Below, in pieces: positions 47,408-59,149 of a stretch of 64,000 nucleotides of DNA; positions within the stretch are counted from its first letter, which is position 1, and the number at the start of each line of letters is the position of its first letter. Both the position numbers and the translations under genes were made by a program. Origin of the DNA: Heliocidaris erythrogramma (Eukaryota > Echinodermata > Echinoidea > Camarodonta > Echinometridae); assembly GCA_025617745.1 (NCBI GenBank), contig CM046863.1, forward strand, positions 10,032,935-10,096,934, written 5' to 3'. A model generated the notes under the pieces. That model did not search any database. It saw only the letters and a program-made list of their open reading frames with translations, and was not told the DNA's origin.

Positions 47408-48760
47408 CTAGGGCGACAATAACAATAACAACGACTATGGAGTTTAATTTCTTATGTATCCCTTATTATGGCATTGAAGAAAATAAAGCAAAAACATGCA
47501 AGTCTTAGACCAAAAAACAAAAGAAATAGTACAACAAAAGATAATACTTTGATGAATAAATAAAAGTAATAAGTGATATAGCCAAACCAAAACTAAATGA
47601 TATTGTGAATATGGTGAAGTAAAGTTACATGTCGTTTTTCCGAAGATTCACAATTCCGAATGTTCTTCTACTCCGCCCCAAGGTTCATAATTATAAACAT
47701 GAAATAGGGTTTGTAATTCCGAATATTAAATAAGGTTCAGAATTCCAAAGGTTAGTATTTCCGAAAATGTAATAGAAGCCTACTTTATATTTCGGATTTA
47801 GGAACCTTAGGAAAAATTAACCTTATATTAATTTCAAAATTACAAGGCTTTTTTTTTCGGAAACAAAATTGAAAACAAAGGAATACATAAGAAATTCGTG
47901 AAAAATATAATACAAGAGAATGGAAAATCACTTTAATTTTTTTCTTTAAATTGTATTAATGTTTATAAGGTTTACAGAGAACTTATTGCATTTAAAAGAC
48001 CTTTCTTTACTTTGATTACCAATGAAATAGTATGTTTATGCATATAATTTGCATAAATTAATATATCACAAAACAATATTCAGATTAACAAAAAAAAAAG
48101 ACGTCGGATTTGTGTTCTCTACGCGATACTCGAGGTTCGAGTAAAATTTCCTAGCGATCAGTCAAGTCACGGCCCAGTCAGCATGGTCAGAGTGATTTAA
48201 AAATAAAATATCCCAGTACAGTAAGGGTTTATGAAGTCATCAGGCATTAAGTAATATTGGATATTTATATAGGGCTCATATCCACCATGAATGGTGCTCA
48301 AGGCGCTCCAGTATTACCCTGTAGATCAAAATATGCGGATCCATGATATTTGCTCCGGTCCAACTTTGCCATGTTAATCGTACATAATGAAAACCTGCTC
48401 TCATTTGCGATTTGCAAGATTCACAGAGCATTATGCAAATACTACAACACAGGACAGCGGTTAAAATTACACGTACTGATCATGGGCGGTAATCGTGACG
48501 TCACTCTATTCATCATGGGGGGGGGGGGGGACGACACAATAGCCGCCCCCCATGAACAATAGATTCTCTACTCGGATTGACGCCCATGGTACTGATTGTA
48601 ATTATATGCTCATACCACTTTTCTTTGTGAGCGTTACCGAAAAGGGCAAGCTGTTTATGAAACTTCATTTCTTCAGCTTTCTGATAATATAAAATTTGTC
48701 AAAATTTGCATGATATCCAGTGATCATTTTTTCTTCAAAGCTGTTTATATCAGTCTCGTT
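47408..48760. other. Non-coding stretch beside the paralogous exon
   Basis: Expected to be intron upstream of the - strand exon. I looked for exon 3 and 2 counterparts on the - strand and saw none. A G-run lies near 48519-48530. AT-rich otherwise. Confidence 0.45.
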
Positions 48761-50752
48761 ATTTACTACAATAAATCAATGTACTTACCTATTTTGCTAG
48801 TCTTCCGACTACGCAAGCCATTCTAGTAATTAAAGTCACGACAGTGCATATACCCCCCCCCCCCCCCCCTGGGATCACGCCTTCCTCTGTGCACGTACGC
48901 ATGACGCGCGCACACAATCCTCCTCTTTCCTTCTCGCAGCCTAAAGAGTTGCAGCTAAGTCACTATCTTGCGCAAAAATTCAGAGTTTGCTACTCTTAGA
49001 CTTCTAGACTTGTTTTGATATCTGTTTAGGGTCGGTTTATGTCCGTCACGTATTTATTTTGGTGATATTTGAGCTTACATTCATACCTCACTTTTCACCT
49101 CTTTCGTATAGTAGCCCCGGGCATTCGCTTTGGCGTATTACCGGGCGCTCAGCCCTGTTACGTTTCGTTGGTGTTTCGTGTGTGTGGCTGTTGTGTGCAT
49201 ATACCCTTACGAGAGTGTTCTTTTGTTCGTAGTGCGTGAATGTAATTTTCCACACACTACACTGGAAAATTCCATTCCGTTTCACTCTCGCTTTTTACGC
49301 CCTTTTCTTTACAATTGTTTATTGTTTGACTCCTTTATAATTATCTCCTTACAGGTGATAATGAGTTCTTCGGAGGAAGAGCAATCGAGGTCTTGGTTGC
49401 CTCCGTGCTCTTCCAATTCTTCTTCCCTCCCTTCCACTACTCTCACTTATAAGGGCGTCAGCCCAGTGAGTGTGATGGAGACCTCTGTGTTTCGCTCGCC
49501 TACCAGCGAGTCTAACACGATGGTCAGGGGGAGGTAAGGGCGTCAGTCTGTCGGCTCGCTCTGGTATTTTTGTACCGGGAGCGTCGAGCAAGACAGGCTT
49601 TATAGGTAAGTTAGGTGTTCATAAGGTTTCGGACCAAACACCCGTCATTAGCAATTCTAGCTCCCTCCAACTCACGACCACCGCATCTGCAGTTGGGGGG
49701 CGGTAGGTAGTATTACCGGGTCCTCTCGACCCCCGACCACCGTTGGGAGCCTGGAGGGGGCATTAACTGGTAAGACCGCTAAGCGGTCAGCTAATGATTT
49801 TACTGGGTCCTGCCGACCCCCGACCACCGTCGGGGTGCCTAGCGAGATTTCACCCAGTGTTACTGGCTTCCCCCGACATCCGACCACCGTCGGTGTGTCT
49901 GGGGGTATTACAGCCGGTTTCGCAAATCCGAATCCCGCTAAGAAGACCTCCTCCTCGAGTAGGCTCTTGCAGCGGAAGACTGCTGGTTCCCGCCGGCCAC
50001 TGACCAAAGTCAGTGCTCCGGGTGCTATTTCCAGCAGCCCGTCCACCCCCGGCAGTCAATGCAAATCGGGGCTCTAGTCGGGGAAGCACAGTCCATAGAG
50101 TTGCGGCCAAATTGCTTCTCCCCACTGGGGAGCCCGGCCCGGACAATTTGGGTAGTGAGGCTTCTATACTGCAGCCAAACACTTCCCGTGCTTCTAAACG
50201 GCCTTCTATTACGGTGGCTCACACCCCCGCTAAGAAGATTAAAGCCAAGAACGGCAAATCCAAGGATAAACCGAAGTCGGGTAAGAAGGCTCAGCCCTCT
50301 CTTCCCCTGACTCTCAATCTGAGTTGCTCAGATTAATGAGACTCTTTGCTGAGCAGCAACGTTGGGATACTAATCCCCCGACGCTGCCGGCTACTGAGAC
50401 GGGTTCTCCCCACTCAGTTGTCACTGTGATGGAGGATGTTCCTGAGTCGGACCCCGGTGTTCTCCGGTCTCCGATATTCATGATCAGAGCCTTGGACAAT
50501 TTTGTCCGACGGCGGTATCTCGACCTACTCCTCCCGTGCCTGCGGCTCTCGGAGCCCCGCCGGGGGAGGAGTCTGTCACTGGTCCGTGGGCATATACACC
50601 CCCATGGGATTTTCCTCACCGGACTACTTCTCCCGAATTTGATTCTGTCTCGCAGGTTTCTACCCCGTCTGTTTCAGAATCTCAGGCCGGCTTCGACCCC
50701 AGCCTTGTCAGGCTATGGCGGCAGATGCCAAGGTCCTGTTAGAGAAGTATAT
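48761..50752 (+). mobile_element. DIRS-like retrotransposon D, 5' part
   Basis: Starts with the same 40-bp terminal repeat as element B (ATTTACTACAATAAATCA..), then the same leader and gag-like region, with a C homopolymer insertion near 48847-48867. The gag-like frame starts at 49361 (MSSSEEEQSRSWLPPC) behind a pyrimidine tract ending TTACAG. It is interrupted at 50753 by a non-LTR retrotransposon and continues at 54601. Confidence 0.8.
49361..50752 (+). pseudogene. DIRS D gag-like region, broken
   Basis: Acidic N-terminal start at 49361, then several shifted frames (to 49537, 49835-50077, 50013-50336, 50324-50803) parallel to those of element B. It includes PAKKIKAKNGKSKDKPKSGKK and a Pro-rich part. 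No enzymatic motif; assigned by position. Confidence 0.5.
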
Positions 50753-51342
50753 GTTCAGTGTGTGTGTGGCTGGGTCAGGATGTGTGCTGCAAATTCTCTA
50801 TAGAAATCACCCTTCATCATTTTCTTCTGGAGATTTTTACTGGTTACTGCTTGTCATATTGGATAATTAAAGGCTTCCATGACTAATTTATGTAATTTTG
50901 TTGGAATATGGAAAATTTCTGAGGGTTTATTTTGAGGTGAAACATTGGATGTTTTCCCAGCATATCGGCATTTGTATACTGCAGCCCCACTGCAAGAGTT
51001 CCATGTTGGCCATCTGACAGTCAAGATGCTTACACACACTTGCATCATCTAACCTCAACCTGACTGTATGTAACACTGAGATCAATTTTCATACAAGACA
51101 CTGTTCTGTTCTGATGATCTTTTATTTAGGAGGAAATCTACCCTCACTTCCAACTTGTTTTGTGGTAAATATTGGTAGGATTGAGTATATCTACCAGAAT
51201 AGACATTATTATGGATTGAGTAGTGTATGTCATCATAAACCCTGCCTTCACTGCCTTCTGCAAGCAAGTTATGCAAGCCTATATTACAAATATTATTTAA
51301 GCTGGATCATGGATGGATGGGGATCCACTACTTGACTGTGCG

Positions 51343-53748
51343 ACATGCCTAGGAAACTCAAATTCCCATGTGGGTCATGTAACAAAGCAGTAACATGGAA
51401 TACAAAGGCCATCCAATGTGAAGGACAATGCACATTGTGTCCACTTCAACTCCACGGAATACAGTGCAATTGGGAACAGCTCAATTGTGTGGATCTGCAA
51501 CATGTGCGGAATGCATAATATTAGCTTGTCCAACCTGGAACTAGATGACACATGTTCTGCTAGTTACAACTCTTTTCATCACCTGATAATTGGAGATAAA
51601 GATTTATGTACAGCCACCGATGGAGACGAGACTAAACAGGATAGTACAGAGACATCAACCCTAAGTCTTGGCTCACCAGTGTCAACCTCCTCTCCATTAA
51701 GACCCATGGAGAAACTCGATGCTGCGAAGAAGAAGCCTCGATCAAGAGCGATGAAGATACTTAACGTCAATTGTCAGAGTATCAGAGCGAAGAAGCTGCC
51801 ATTTCTCCTCTTGATCAATGAACATGACCCAGACATCATCATAGGGACAGAGTCATGGCTAAAGCAGGACATCAACAACAACGAGGTGTTCCCCACTGAT
51901 AGGTATAACATCGAGCGTCGTGACAGAGATGCTGACGCACATGGAGGAGTGTTCATCGCCACCAAGAAAGATCTGTTGGCTGTTCGGGAAATCGAGCTGG
52001 AAACTGATTGCGAGATTGTCTGGTGTAAGATTGACCTGGCTGGAGCTAAGACCCTTCATGTTGCAGTATTCTATAGACCACATGAAAGAGATGCCGACAG
52101 CCTCACTGAACTTGAGCGGTCCCTATGCAGACTCGCTCCAATGCAGTCGGTTATCGTAGCAGGAGATTTCAATCTACCCGGTTGGAACTGGCAAGATCAT
52201 GTGATTGGCGACTGTGGACACCCAACCCTACATCAGAGGTTTGGCACAATCATCGAGGATTGTGGACTTACACAGCTAGTCACCGAACCAACCAGAGGAC
52301 GAAACGTGTTAGACCTCATTCTTACTAGCAATCCAACATTAGTCTCCGATGTCAAAGTGGTGCCTGGAGTATCTGACCACGACTGCCCCCTCGCTACTGT
52401 TGATATGAAACCAAATAGACGCAACTCGAAGCAGAGAAAAGTTCGACTCTACGCGAAGGCAGACTGGGATGAGTTCATGGTCTCTGCATCTGAGGAGATT
52501 GAAAGCAAGATCGACACATCTACGCTAAATGATCTGTGGCTCACCTTCAAGACAGCATTGGAAAAGGGAGCAGAGAAATTCATCCCCCACAAGATGACAC
52601 GCCCCGAAGGACGACTACCCTGGGTCACCAATCACATCAGGCGACTTACTAAAAAGGAGGACAGAGTGTGGAAAAAGTTCAGAAACCACAGGAACAACAA
52701 CCATGGGCCCATCTCGTACGACCTAGAGATGGAGCTACAGGACACCAAGCGCAAACTCCAAGCTGAACTCAGGGAAGCTTACTGGAACTACTTGGAGTCA
52801 ATCTTCACTGCAGATGAAGAGGAGGGGGAACCAGCTAATTATGACTCGAAACGTTTTTGGCAATTCATTAAACACAACTGGACAGACAACACTGGGATAG
52901 CTGAACTGAGATCAGAGGGACAAAGAGTGACTGACCCCACTGCTAAAGCTGACACCTTCAATCGGCAATTTGAGGAGGTCTTCACCAACGAAACACCACT
53001 CCCACCACACCTCTTGCCGGAAAATTCTCCGTACCCAGACATGCCGGAAATCAACATAACAACTCATGGTGTCGAGAAACTTCTGAAGAATCTCAAGACC
53101 CACAAAGCACCGGGACCTGATGGCATATCACCCGCAGTACTGAAAAAGCTAACCAACGTCATTGCATTCATCCTCACCATCATTTATAGGATTTCGTACA
53201 ACACTGGTGAGATACCAGATGACTGGCGACAGGCGAACGTGGTCCCTATCTACAAGAAAGGTGACAGAACAGACCCGTCGAACTACAGGCCAATTTCACT
53301 CACCTGCATCTGTTGCAAGCTACTTGAACATATTGTAGCCAGCAATATTATGATACATAGTAGTACCAACAACATCCTGCACCCACTGCAACATGGATTT
53401 CAACAGAACAAATCCTGTGAACTGCAACTGCTAGGATTCATCTCTGACCTGCACAAGAACCTTGATCAAAGCCTCCAGACAGACGTCCTAGTCATGGATT
53501 TCAGCAAGGCATTTGACAAGGTTGGTCATCAAAGACTTCTTCACAAGCTGAAATTCTATGGCATCCGTGACAAGAACAACGGCTGGATTTCAAGCTTCCT
53601 TGATAACAGGAAACAGCAAGCTGTCCTTGAAGGTACCATTCGTCAACTGTGGATGTCGTATCATGCGTACCCCAGGGCTCTGTCCTCGGACCCTGCCTCT
53701 TTATCCACTACATCAATGACCTGTCGGACAGACTCTCATCTCCAGTAA
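51343..53748 (+). pseudogene. Non-LTR polyprotein: PHD-like finger, endonuclease, RT start
   Basis: A PHD-like finger is split over two frames: MPRKLKFPCGSCNKAVTWN (51344 on), then from 51418 HCVHFNSTEY..VWICNMCGM. The main frame, 51418-53748 (776 aa), holds endonuclease motifs ILNVNCQSIRAKK, IIGTESWL, DAHGGVFIATK, VIVAGDFNLPGWNW and GVSDHDCPLA (about residues 110-330). RT follows from about residue 560: HKAPGPDGISPAVLKKL, VVPIYKKGDRTDPSNYRPISL, QHGFQQNKSCELQLL and VMDFSKAFDKVGH. The frame slips just before the PQGS motif. Confidence 0.87.
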
Positions 53749-54293
53749 GACTCTTTGCTGATGACGCAATCATCTATCTTGCTGTCAAGAACCAACAAGA
53801 CACTCAACAGCTACAAGAGGATCTTGACAAAATCGGCGAATGGGCATCAAACGGGATGATGGAACTAAATACCCAGAAATGTGAGGTAATCAGAGTCTCA
53901 AGGAAGAGGAATGCAGCCAACCATATCTATACCTTGAACAATTCGACACTGAAAGTGACTACTGCATCCAAGTATCTCGGTGTCACTATAACAACGGACC
54001 TGAAGTGGAATCGACATGTAGGAAACCTCTGCCGCACAGCCAACACCTCCCTTGCCTTCCTTCGTAGAAACCTCCACATCAATGCACCCAAACTGAAAGC
54101 CACTGACCACAAAGCGCTGGTACGGCCTCTTGTAGAATACTGCTCTGCAATTTGGGATCCATCAGCCAAACATCTGATCCACAAAATAGAGATGATCCAG
54201 AGGCGGGCAGCCAGATTTGTGCTGAATGGGTACCAAAACAAGTGTAACGTCCATGCTCGAGCAACTTGGATGGCCTACACTCCAGAAACGTAG
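53649..54293 (+). pseudogene. Non-LTR RT, C-terminal half (frameshifted)
   Basis: Continues the RT in another frame: CVPQGSVLGPCLFIHYINDL, RLFADDAIIYLAV (FADD catalytic pair), GMMELNTQKCEVIRVSRK, SKYLGVTITTDLKWNRHV and LVRPLVEYCSAIWDP. The following thumb-like region (SVTSMLEQLGWPTLQKRREDSRLVLMYK) is in a third frame (54226-54519). Confidence 0.87.
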
Positions 54294-54600
54294 AGAGGAT
54301 TCCAGACTAGTCCTCATGTACAAACCACAATCTTGTCAGCTTTCCGGTGGAAGACTACGTTACACCATCAACTGGACCAGTAAGAACCCGTTCACAACAA
54401 CAAGGGCATGGCTACGTAATACCACACTGCAGGACAGAGCACCATCGACAATCATTCTTCCCAAGGACGCTAAGGGCATGGAATACTCTTCCCCCATATT
54501 ATCTGCACACTGCACCTGAATCCACCATTCACACACACTCCAAATAAACCATCTGCAAGAATCTTCAACCCTGAAGGAGGCAGATGTAATCTGAAGAAGA

Positions 54601-54882
54601 AGAAATTTTCCCCCAAGTCCAGTCGGACAGTGATCAGCCATCGCTGTTATTCAGACAGCATGGCCCATCTCCTGGTATTCCTCTTACAGAGGACTTCAAA
54701 CAGGAGTATGGGGATATGGAGGCACTCGCCGATGCGGGTCGGGCTACCCGACGTCCCCATGGTAGTGCCTTCTCTTTCTATCCGGAGGAAACCTCGGGCT
54801 TAAGACTATCGGCGTACTTGGGTTCACTGTTACGCCTTCGGGCCAGATCAGTTGAACTGAATGTGTTATTGCCGATTTTTTT
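54601..54882 (+). mobile_element. DIRS-like retrotransposon D, continuation
   Basis: Resumes exactly where D was interrupted (compare 31594-31975 of element B: CAGTCGGACAGTGATCAGC.., GACTTCAAACAGGAGTATGGG, GCGGGTCGGGCTACCCGACG). After GAACTGAATGTG it jumps to TTATTGCCGATTTTT, which corresponds to about 35468 of B, so about 3.5 kb (RT, RNase H) is deleted. It ends in an AT-rich tandem repeat. Confidence 0.78.
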
Positions 54883-54884
54883 TA

Positions 54885-55300
54885 GGTGCGTTGTGAAAAT
54901 ATATGGGGAAAACTAAATATATGTGTTGTGAAAAAATATATGAGCTGAAAAAAATACATGAGCATTAATAAATATATGCGTTGTGAAAAATATATTTGTT
55001 GTGAAAAATATATGAGCATAAATAAATATATGCCTCGTGCAACAAATATGTGAGCATAATATTATATGTGTTGACAAAATATATGAGCTGAAAAAAATAC
55101 ATGAGCATTAATAAAAATATGCGTTGTGAAAAAAATATATGTGTTGTGAAAAATATATAAGCACAAATAAATATATGCGTCGTGCAACAAATATGTGAGC
55201 ATAAATAAATATATGTTGTGATAAAAAAAAAGGAATGAGCATAAATAAATATATGCACTTTTAAAATATATGTGTAAAATATATATTATATAAGAAAGCG
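54885..55300. repeat. AT-rich tandem repeat
   Basis: Irregular copies of AAATATATGAGCATAAATA / AAATATATGCGTTGTGAAAA alternate for about 400 bp. The - strand frame over it (YIYLCSHIFF..) is repeat translation. Confidence 0.9.
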
Positions 55301-55621
55301 AGGTATGTGCAATCTATAATTTCCTTCATATAAACTAGAAATTAGTACTTCAAGTATCGTTATGCTTTGTGATATGTGCGTGCGTACGTTTTGTTCGTAC
55401 GAGGAAAAAAACCGGTTCGTACGAAAAAAAATATATGCGCTCCCTAGACTTAGTCTTTAAATGAGCCTTATTCAGACCCTATAGATCAAGTCCCAGCCAG
55501 ACCATTCCGCAGCGCAGGTCAGATGCAGAATGCATGCTGAATGGCGCGGCGTGGCGCGGCAAGTACAATCGAGCTCTCCAAGATCAGACTATTCGCTGTG
55601 ACTGGAGCACGGGCCGCTAAA

Positions 55622-55970
55622 TTTTTTTTCCCACGAACTTTTTGTCCCTGTCCTCCCTGGCGCATGCGCACCTGATTCTTTCCGATCGAAATCAATTTCG
55701 CAATCATAGGGTTTATTCCGTAAGCGATATAATGACGGTTGCTCCCAGCGTCTTGCTGTGGCGAGATGCGTTAGCCCTCGGACATTTAACCTGAGGTATG
55801 TGGGTTCGACTCTCAGTTTGGACATTACAAAAATAGCGTTTTGTATTTTTATTATTACTAAAAGTAGTATGAAACTTTGAAACCCCATCCAACTCCAAGC
55901 ATTGTAGGGCTATTTCAAAGTTGCGCATGCGTCAGGGAGGACAGGGACAAAAAGTTCGTGGGAAAAAAAA
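55622..55970. mobile_element. Terminal-inverted-repeat element containing a tRNA-like module
   Basis: TTTTTTTTCCCACGAACTTT.. and ..AAAGTTCGTGGGAAAAAAAA are about 50-bp inverted repeats (including GTCCCTGTCCTCCCTG / CAGGGAGGACAGGGAC and GCGCATGCG). The interior at 55752-55822 reads GCGAGATGCGTTAGCCCTCGG..TATGTGGGTTCGACTCTCAG, a tRNA-like region with B-box GGGTTCGACTC. Non-coding, 349 bp. Confidence 0.8.
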
Positions 55971-55974
55971 GTAT

Positions 55975-56215
55975 CGGACTTGTATTGTCTTACTCAGTTT
56001 CACCTTATTTTTAAATCAGCAAAAGAAAATTTCGTAATATATTCCTCTGCCGAGATTCGAACTCGCGTCCTTTCATCGATAGCGCACCAAATTATCCGAC
56101 TGCGCCACACAGAACAGCTGCTCAATGGCCTTGCTCGTTTTATCATATCCGTACAGTTCGTTTTCATGAATATTCATGCCGACTAGTCTTGACGGAATAA
56201 ACCGTATTACTGGTC
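55975..56215 (-). mobile_element. tRNA-derived SINE-like module, third copy
   Basis: Diverged relative of the foldback-arm modules at 20095-20375 and 21525-21765: TTTCACCTTA, CAGCAAAAGAAAATTT, GCCGAGATTCGAACTCG (B-box complement), TGCGCCACACA, ATGAATATTCATGCCGACTAGTCTT. It starts directly at the right end of the preceding inverted-repeat element. Confidence 0.68.
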
Positions 56216-56550
56216 ATGCGCATGCGTACTCTCATCTCTAAGACCCAAGTCATGAATATTCATATTGGATAGCCCCAAAGGTACAGGAAAAAAAATTTCG
56301 CGGGCCGGGCCGCGGGAATTGAAGTACACCATGCGCATGGCATGAGTATGCATGCATCTCGTACTGTACTAATCACGCACACGTGTGTACGTGTATAGGG
56401 CTAAGACTTAGGCCGGCCAAGCGCCAAGAAGGTGAGGGGTAGAGACTATTTGAGCACCAAGTCGACCACATTAATTCAAGGCGGCGGTAATAGCGAATTG
56501 GAGCTCATTATAGTGACTTGGTGCTCATGAAACGTGTGCTAAACCCTACG
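56216..56550. other. GC-richer spacer
   Basis: No gene. Contains short palindromes (GGGCCGGGCCGCGGG, ACACGTGTGTACGTGT). It may include the left flank of the Tc1-type remnant that follows, but I cannot define its terminal repeat. Confidence 0.35.
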
Positions 56551-56554
56551 TCAC

Positions 56555-57000
56555 CATGCCACGTCTGACTCGAAACCAGAAGAAACAAGCCATCGGACGT
56601 CTTCATGCTGGCCAACGTCCTAGAGTCATTGCCAACGACTTCAATGCAGCGTTCGGACAGTAGAGAGACTGCGGGAGCGATACAATGCAGCCAACAGCAC
56701 CAACGATCGTCAGCGCAGTGGTCGTCCCAGGGTGACAACAGCACGTCAAGATCGCCATCTTCACCGGGACCACTTGCAGGATCTGTAGAGCAACAGAATC
56801 GGCTCTACAGACTATTGGCACACACAACAGACCAATTTCTGCCGCAACTGTTCGTCGTCGGCTGAGAAGCTTCAACTTGTCTTATCGGCGTCCTGCTCGG
56901 GGCCCTATCCTCACCGTTGGACATCGTCGGGAACGTCTCCCGTGGGCCCAACAACGTCAGAACTGGCGCTATGAACGACGAGAGTCGTTATTGCACATCT
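56555..57000 (+). pseudogene. Tc1-type transposase, N-terminal remnant
   Basis: Starts MPRLTRNQKKQAIGRLHAGQ (first DNA-binding helix-turn-helix). Shifted frames follow with RSGRPRVTTARQDRHL (the GRPR AT-hook-like linker), RPISAATVRRRLR and RRPARGPILT..RRERLPWAQQ. This is the order of Tc1 transposases up to about residue 140. The DDE catalytic domain is absent, replaced by unrelated sequence. At least three frame breaks. Confidence 0.8.
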
Positions 57001-57249
57001 GTACTTGTTAATCAAAACAAAGCGAAACATTTTCTCAGTTTTCACTCTTGAATAAAGAATATGTGTCATTGTAAATAAAACAGTTTCAAACACATACATG
57101 TGCGACGTTTCTTTTGTAGTTCAGTATATATATATATAAATATATGCGAAGATACCCAACTTTAACATTTCGACGGCGTCTCGGTAAATTGTATAGTGTG
57201 AGGATTGATGAGACAGGAGACAAAGGACGTAGCTGAACTTCAACTTTAT

Positions 57250-57300
57250 TAGATCAAGCTTTCGGCCTTCACGGCCTCCTTCAGGTTCTGACGATGATAA
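57250..57300 (-). mobile_element. Penelope-like terminal motif (hammerhead-like)
   Basis: The - strand reads CCTGAAGGAGGCCGTGAAGGCCGAAAGC. This has a perfect GGCC/GGCC stem with GTGAA loop between CUGAAG- and GAAA-type cores, like the conserved CTGA..GAAG..CCGAAA motif at ends of Penelope-like elements, where hammerhead ribozymes occur. Here the core has one extra base before the stem, so it may be inactive. No Penelope RT is visible nearby. Confidence 0.45.
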
Positions 57301-57599
57301 TACAAACGTATAGCATATACTTCAATATACACACATATCATTGTGTGCTTTTATATTCCATTTAATAACAAAATATACATTTGCATATTGATATTAGCAT
57401 ATACCTTCATGACTACAGTTTATTACAGATAACTTAATGAATGACTAATAAGAACATGGTTTAGAAATATTGTACAGAAATTTAATGTAAAAGACAGCTT
57501 ACCGAAAGTGAAGTTTCGTTGAGGGTGACTAATGTATGTGTGTGGTGTGTAAAATTTGTGCGGTCAAGTGTGAATAGATTCCTGACCTTTGACATTAGG

Positions 57600-58028
57600 A
57601 TAGCAAGTAAGTGTGGCGGGAAGAAAGCGAGAGAGAGAGAGAGGCAAGATGAGACAAGAAGAAGAGCGGGATTAAGTTAGAATGATAAGTGAATAAACCC
57701 CATATGGAGAATAAAAACAAAGTAATACATAATGAAAGAAGGAAGACGGAGAGAAAAAAAAAAACCCAAAGAAATATATAAGAAAAAAAAGAAGACAGAG
57801 GGAAGAAAAACATAGAAATAAATAAATAAAAAGAAGATATGGAGAATAAAAACAAAATAATACATGATGAAAACAGAAGAGCGAAGAAAAACAAAGAAAT
57901 GCATAAGGAAACAGAAGACAGAGAGGAGAAAAACAAAGAAATATATAAGAAAAAAGGCAGAGAGAAGAAATACAAAGAAATGAATGAAAAGAAGATATGG
58001 AGGAATAATTTCTTGGTACTACAAAATT
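57600..58028 (+). repeat. Purine-rich tandem repeat, ~135-bp period
   Basis: ATATGGAGAATAAAAACAAA.TAATACAT recurs at about 57702 and 57837, and GAAGATATGGAG at 57990. The intervening sequence is almost all A and G. A further copy (ATATGGAGAGTAAAAACAAAG) lies at 59119, on the far side of the 58033-59113 element, showing that the element inserted into this array. The - strand frame (LFFFSLS.. type) is low-complexity translation. Confidence 0.8.
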
Positions 58029-58032
58029 TTAA

Positions 58033-59113
58033 TTTGGCACGAAAAAGAGACATGATAACGAAGCTTTTCGACTTGCACTCATTAGGTTATCACGCAGGTA
58101 TATAACAAATTACTCGAAATCAACTATACTGGATGAACCCGGACGCAAAGCGGACACCGTAATTTCAGAACAATCGCAAAGCTTGGACGAACTCCTTTTG
58201 TCTGCACAGAAGGGGTTCGTGCGATTGAATTGTAGGCGGCTTCCAGTAAGCGTAAATGCGCTGCGCTTCTGGCCCGGGACATAATTGAGAATTGATCGTC
58301 GGCATAGCTTTGTGCGCAAGCTGGATTGTTCAGCAAATGGAGACCAATCGCTGAATTGCATTTGGCTATCTTTGGTCTGTTAGCGTGCATTTCAGATTTG
58401 CAGGCACAGACGGGCTGCGTGCGCTGATTTAGAAAAAAAAGGTTCAGGTTTGCACCCTAAATGCAACACTGGCAGCACCTACATGAAAAGGGATACATGA
58501 AAAATGTACCTTTTTGTTCTTGTTTGCACCCTTTAATGCCCGTTTGCACCCTAAAAGATGCAACTTTGCACCTTTAAGGGTGCAGAAACGTTTGCATTCA
58601 AAAGGGTGCAAATATGTACCTTTTCTAAAGGGTACAACTCTGCACCCTTTAAGGGTGCAAATTGTAGCTAACTGCACCCTTGAAGGTGCAAAAAGTTTCT
58701 TAGGGTGCAAAGTTGCACCAAAAAAGGTGCTGCCAGTGTTGCATTTGAAGGGTGTGTGCCTGCAAATCTGAAATGCACGCTAACAGACCAAAGATAGCCA
58801 AATGCGATTCAGCGATTGGTCTCCATTTGCTGAACAATCCAGCTTGCGCACAAAGCTATGCCGACGATCAATTCTGTCCCGGGCCAGAAGCGCAGCGCAT
58901 TTACGCTTTCTGGAAGCCGCCTTCATTCAATCGCACGAACCTCTTCTATGCAGACAAAAGGAATTCGTCCAAGCTTTGCGATTGTTCTGAAATTACGGCG
59001 TCCGGGTTCAAGTATAATATTGTTGTTTTCGAGTAATTTGCTTTATACCTGCGTGATAACCTGATGAGTGCAGGTCGAAAAGCTTAGTTATCATGTCTCT
59101 TTTTCGTGCCATA
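58033..59113. mobile_element. TTAA-flanked foldback element (1.08 kb)
   Basis: TTAA at 58029-58032 and 59114-59117. The arms of about 400 bp are mirror images: TTGGCACGAAAAAGAGACAT.. at the left, complement ..ATGTCTCTTTTTCGTGCC at the right, continuing through the CATTTACGCTTNCTGGAAGCCGCC region. The central 58443-58760 is itself an inverted array of GGGTGCAAA/TTTGCACCC words. No transposase. A left-arm segment, GACGGGCTGCGTGCGCTG.., is absent from the right arm. Confidence 0.85.
58443..58765. repeat. Central inverted array of TTTGCACCC words
   Basis: About fifteen occurrences of TGCACCC or GGGTGCA, first mostly one orientation, then the other, bounded by ATGCAACACTGGCAGCACC and GGTGCTGCCAGTGTTGCAT. 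Could fold into stacked hairpins. Frames over it are repeat translation. Confidence 0.85.
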
Positions 59114-59149
59114 TTAAGATATGGAGAGTAAAAACAAAGTAAAACATGC

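Larger units (their letters stand above)
50753..54600 (+). mobile_element. CR1/jockey-like non-LTR retrotransposon inserted in DIRS D
   Basis: Sits between DIRS D bases ..GAGAAGTATAT and AGAAATTT.., which in element B are separated only by CCC. A leader (50753-51342) is followed by a zinc-finger-like N-terminus, endonuclease, reverse transcriptase and a 3' tail ending in GAAGAAGAAG. No target duplication visible and three bases are missing at the site. Frameshifts near 51420 and 53645 and after 54230 inactivate it. Confidence 0.87.

Noticed and set aside
57595..58053. 152-codon Phe/Leu/Ser-rich - strand frame resembling a membrane protein
   Set aside because: Low-complexity translation of a purine-rich tandem repeat.
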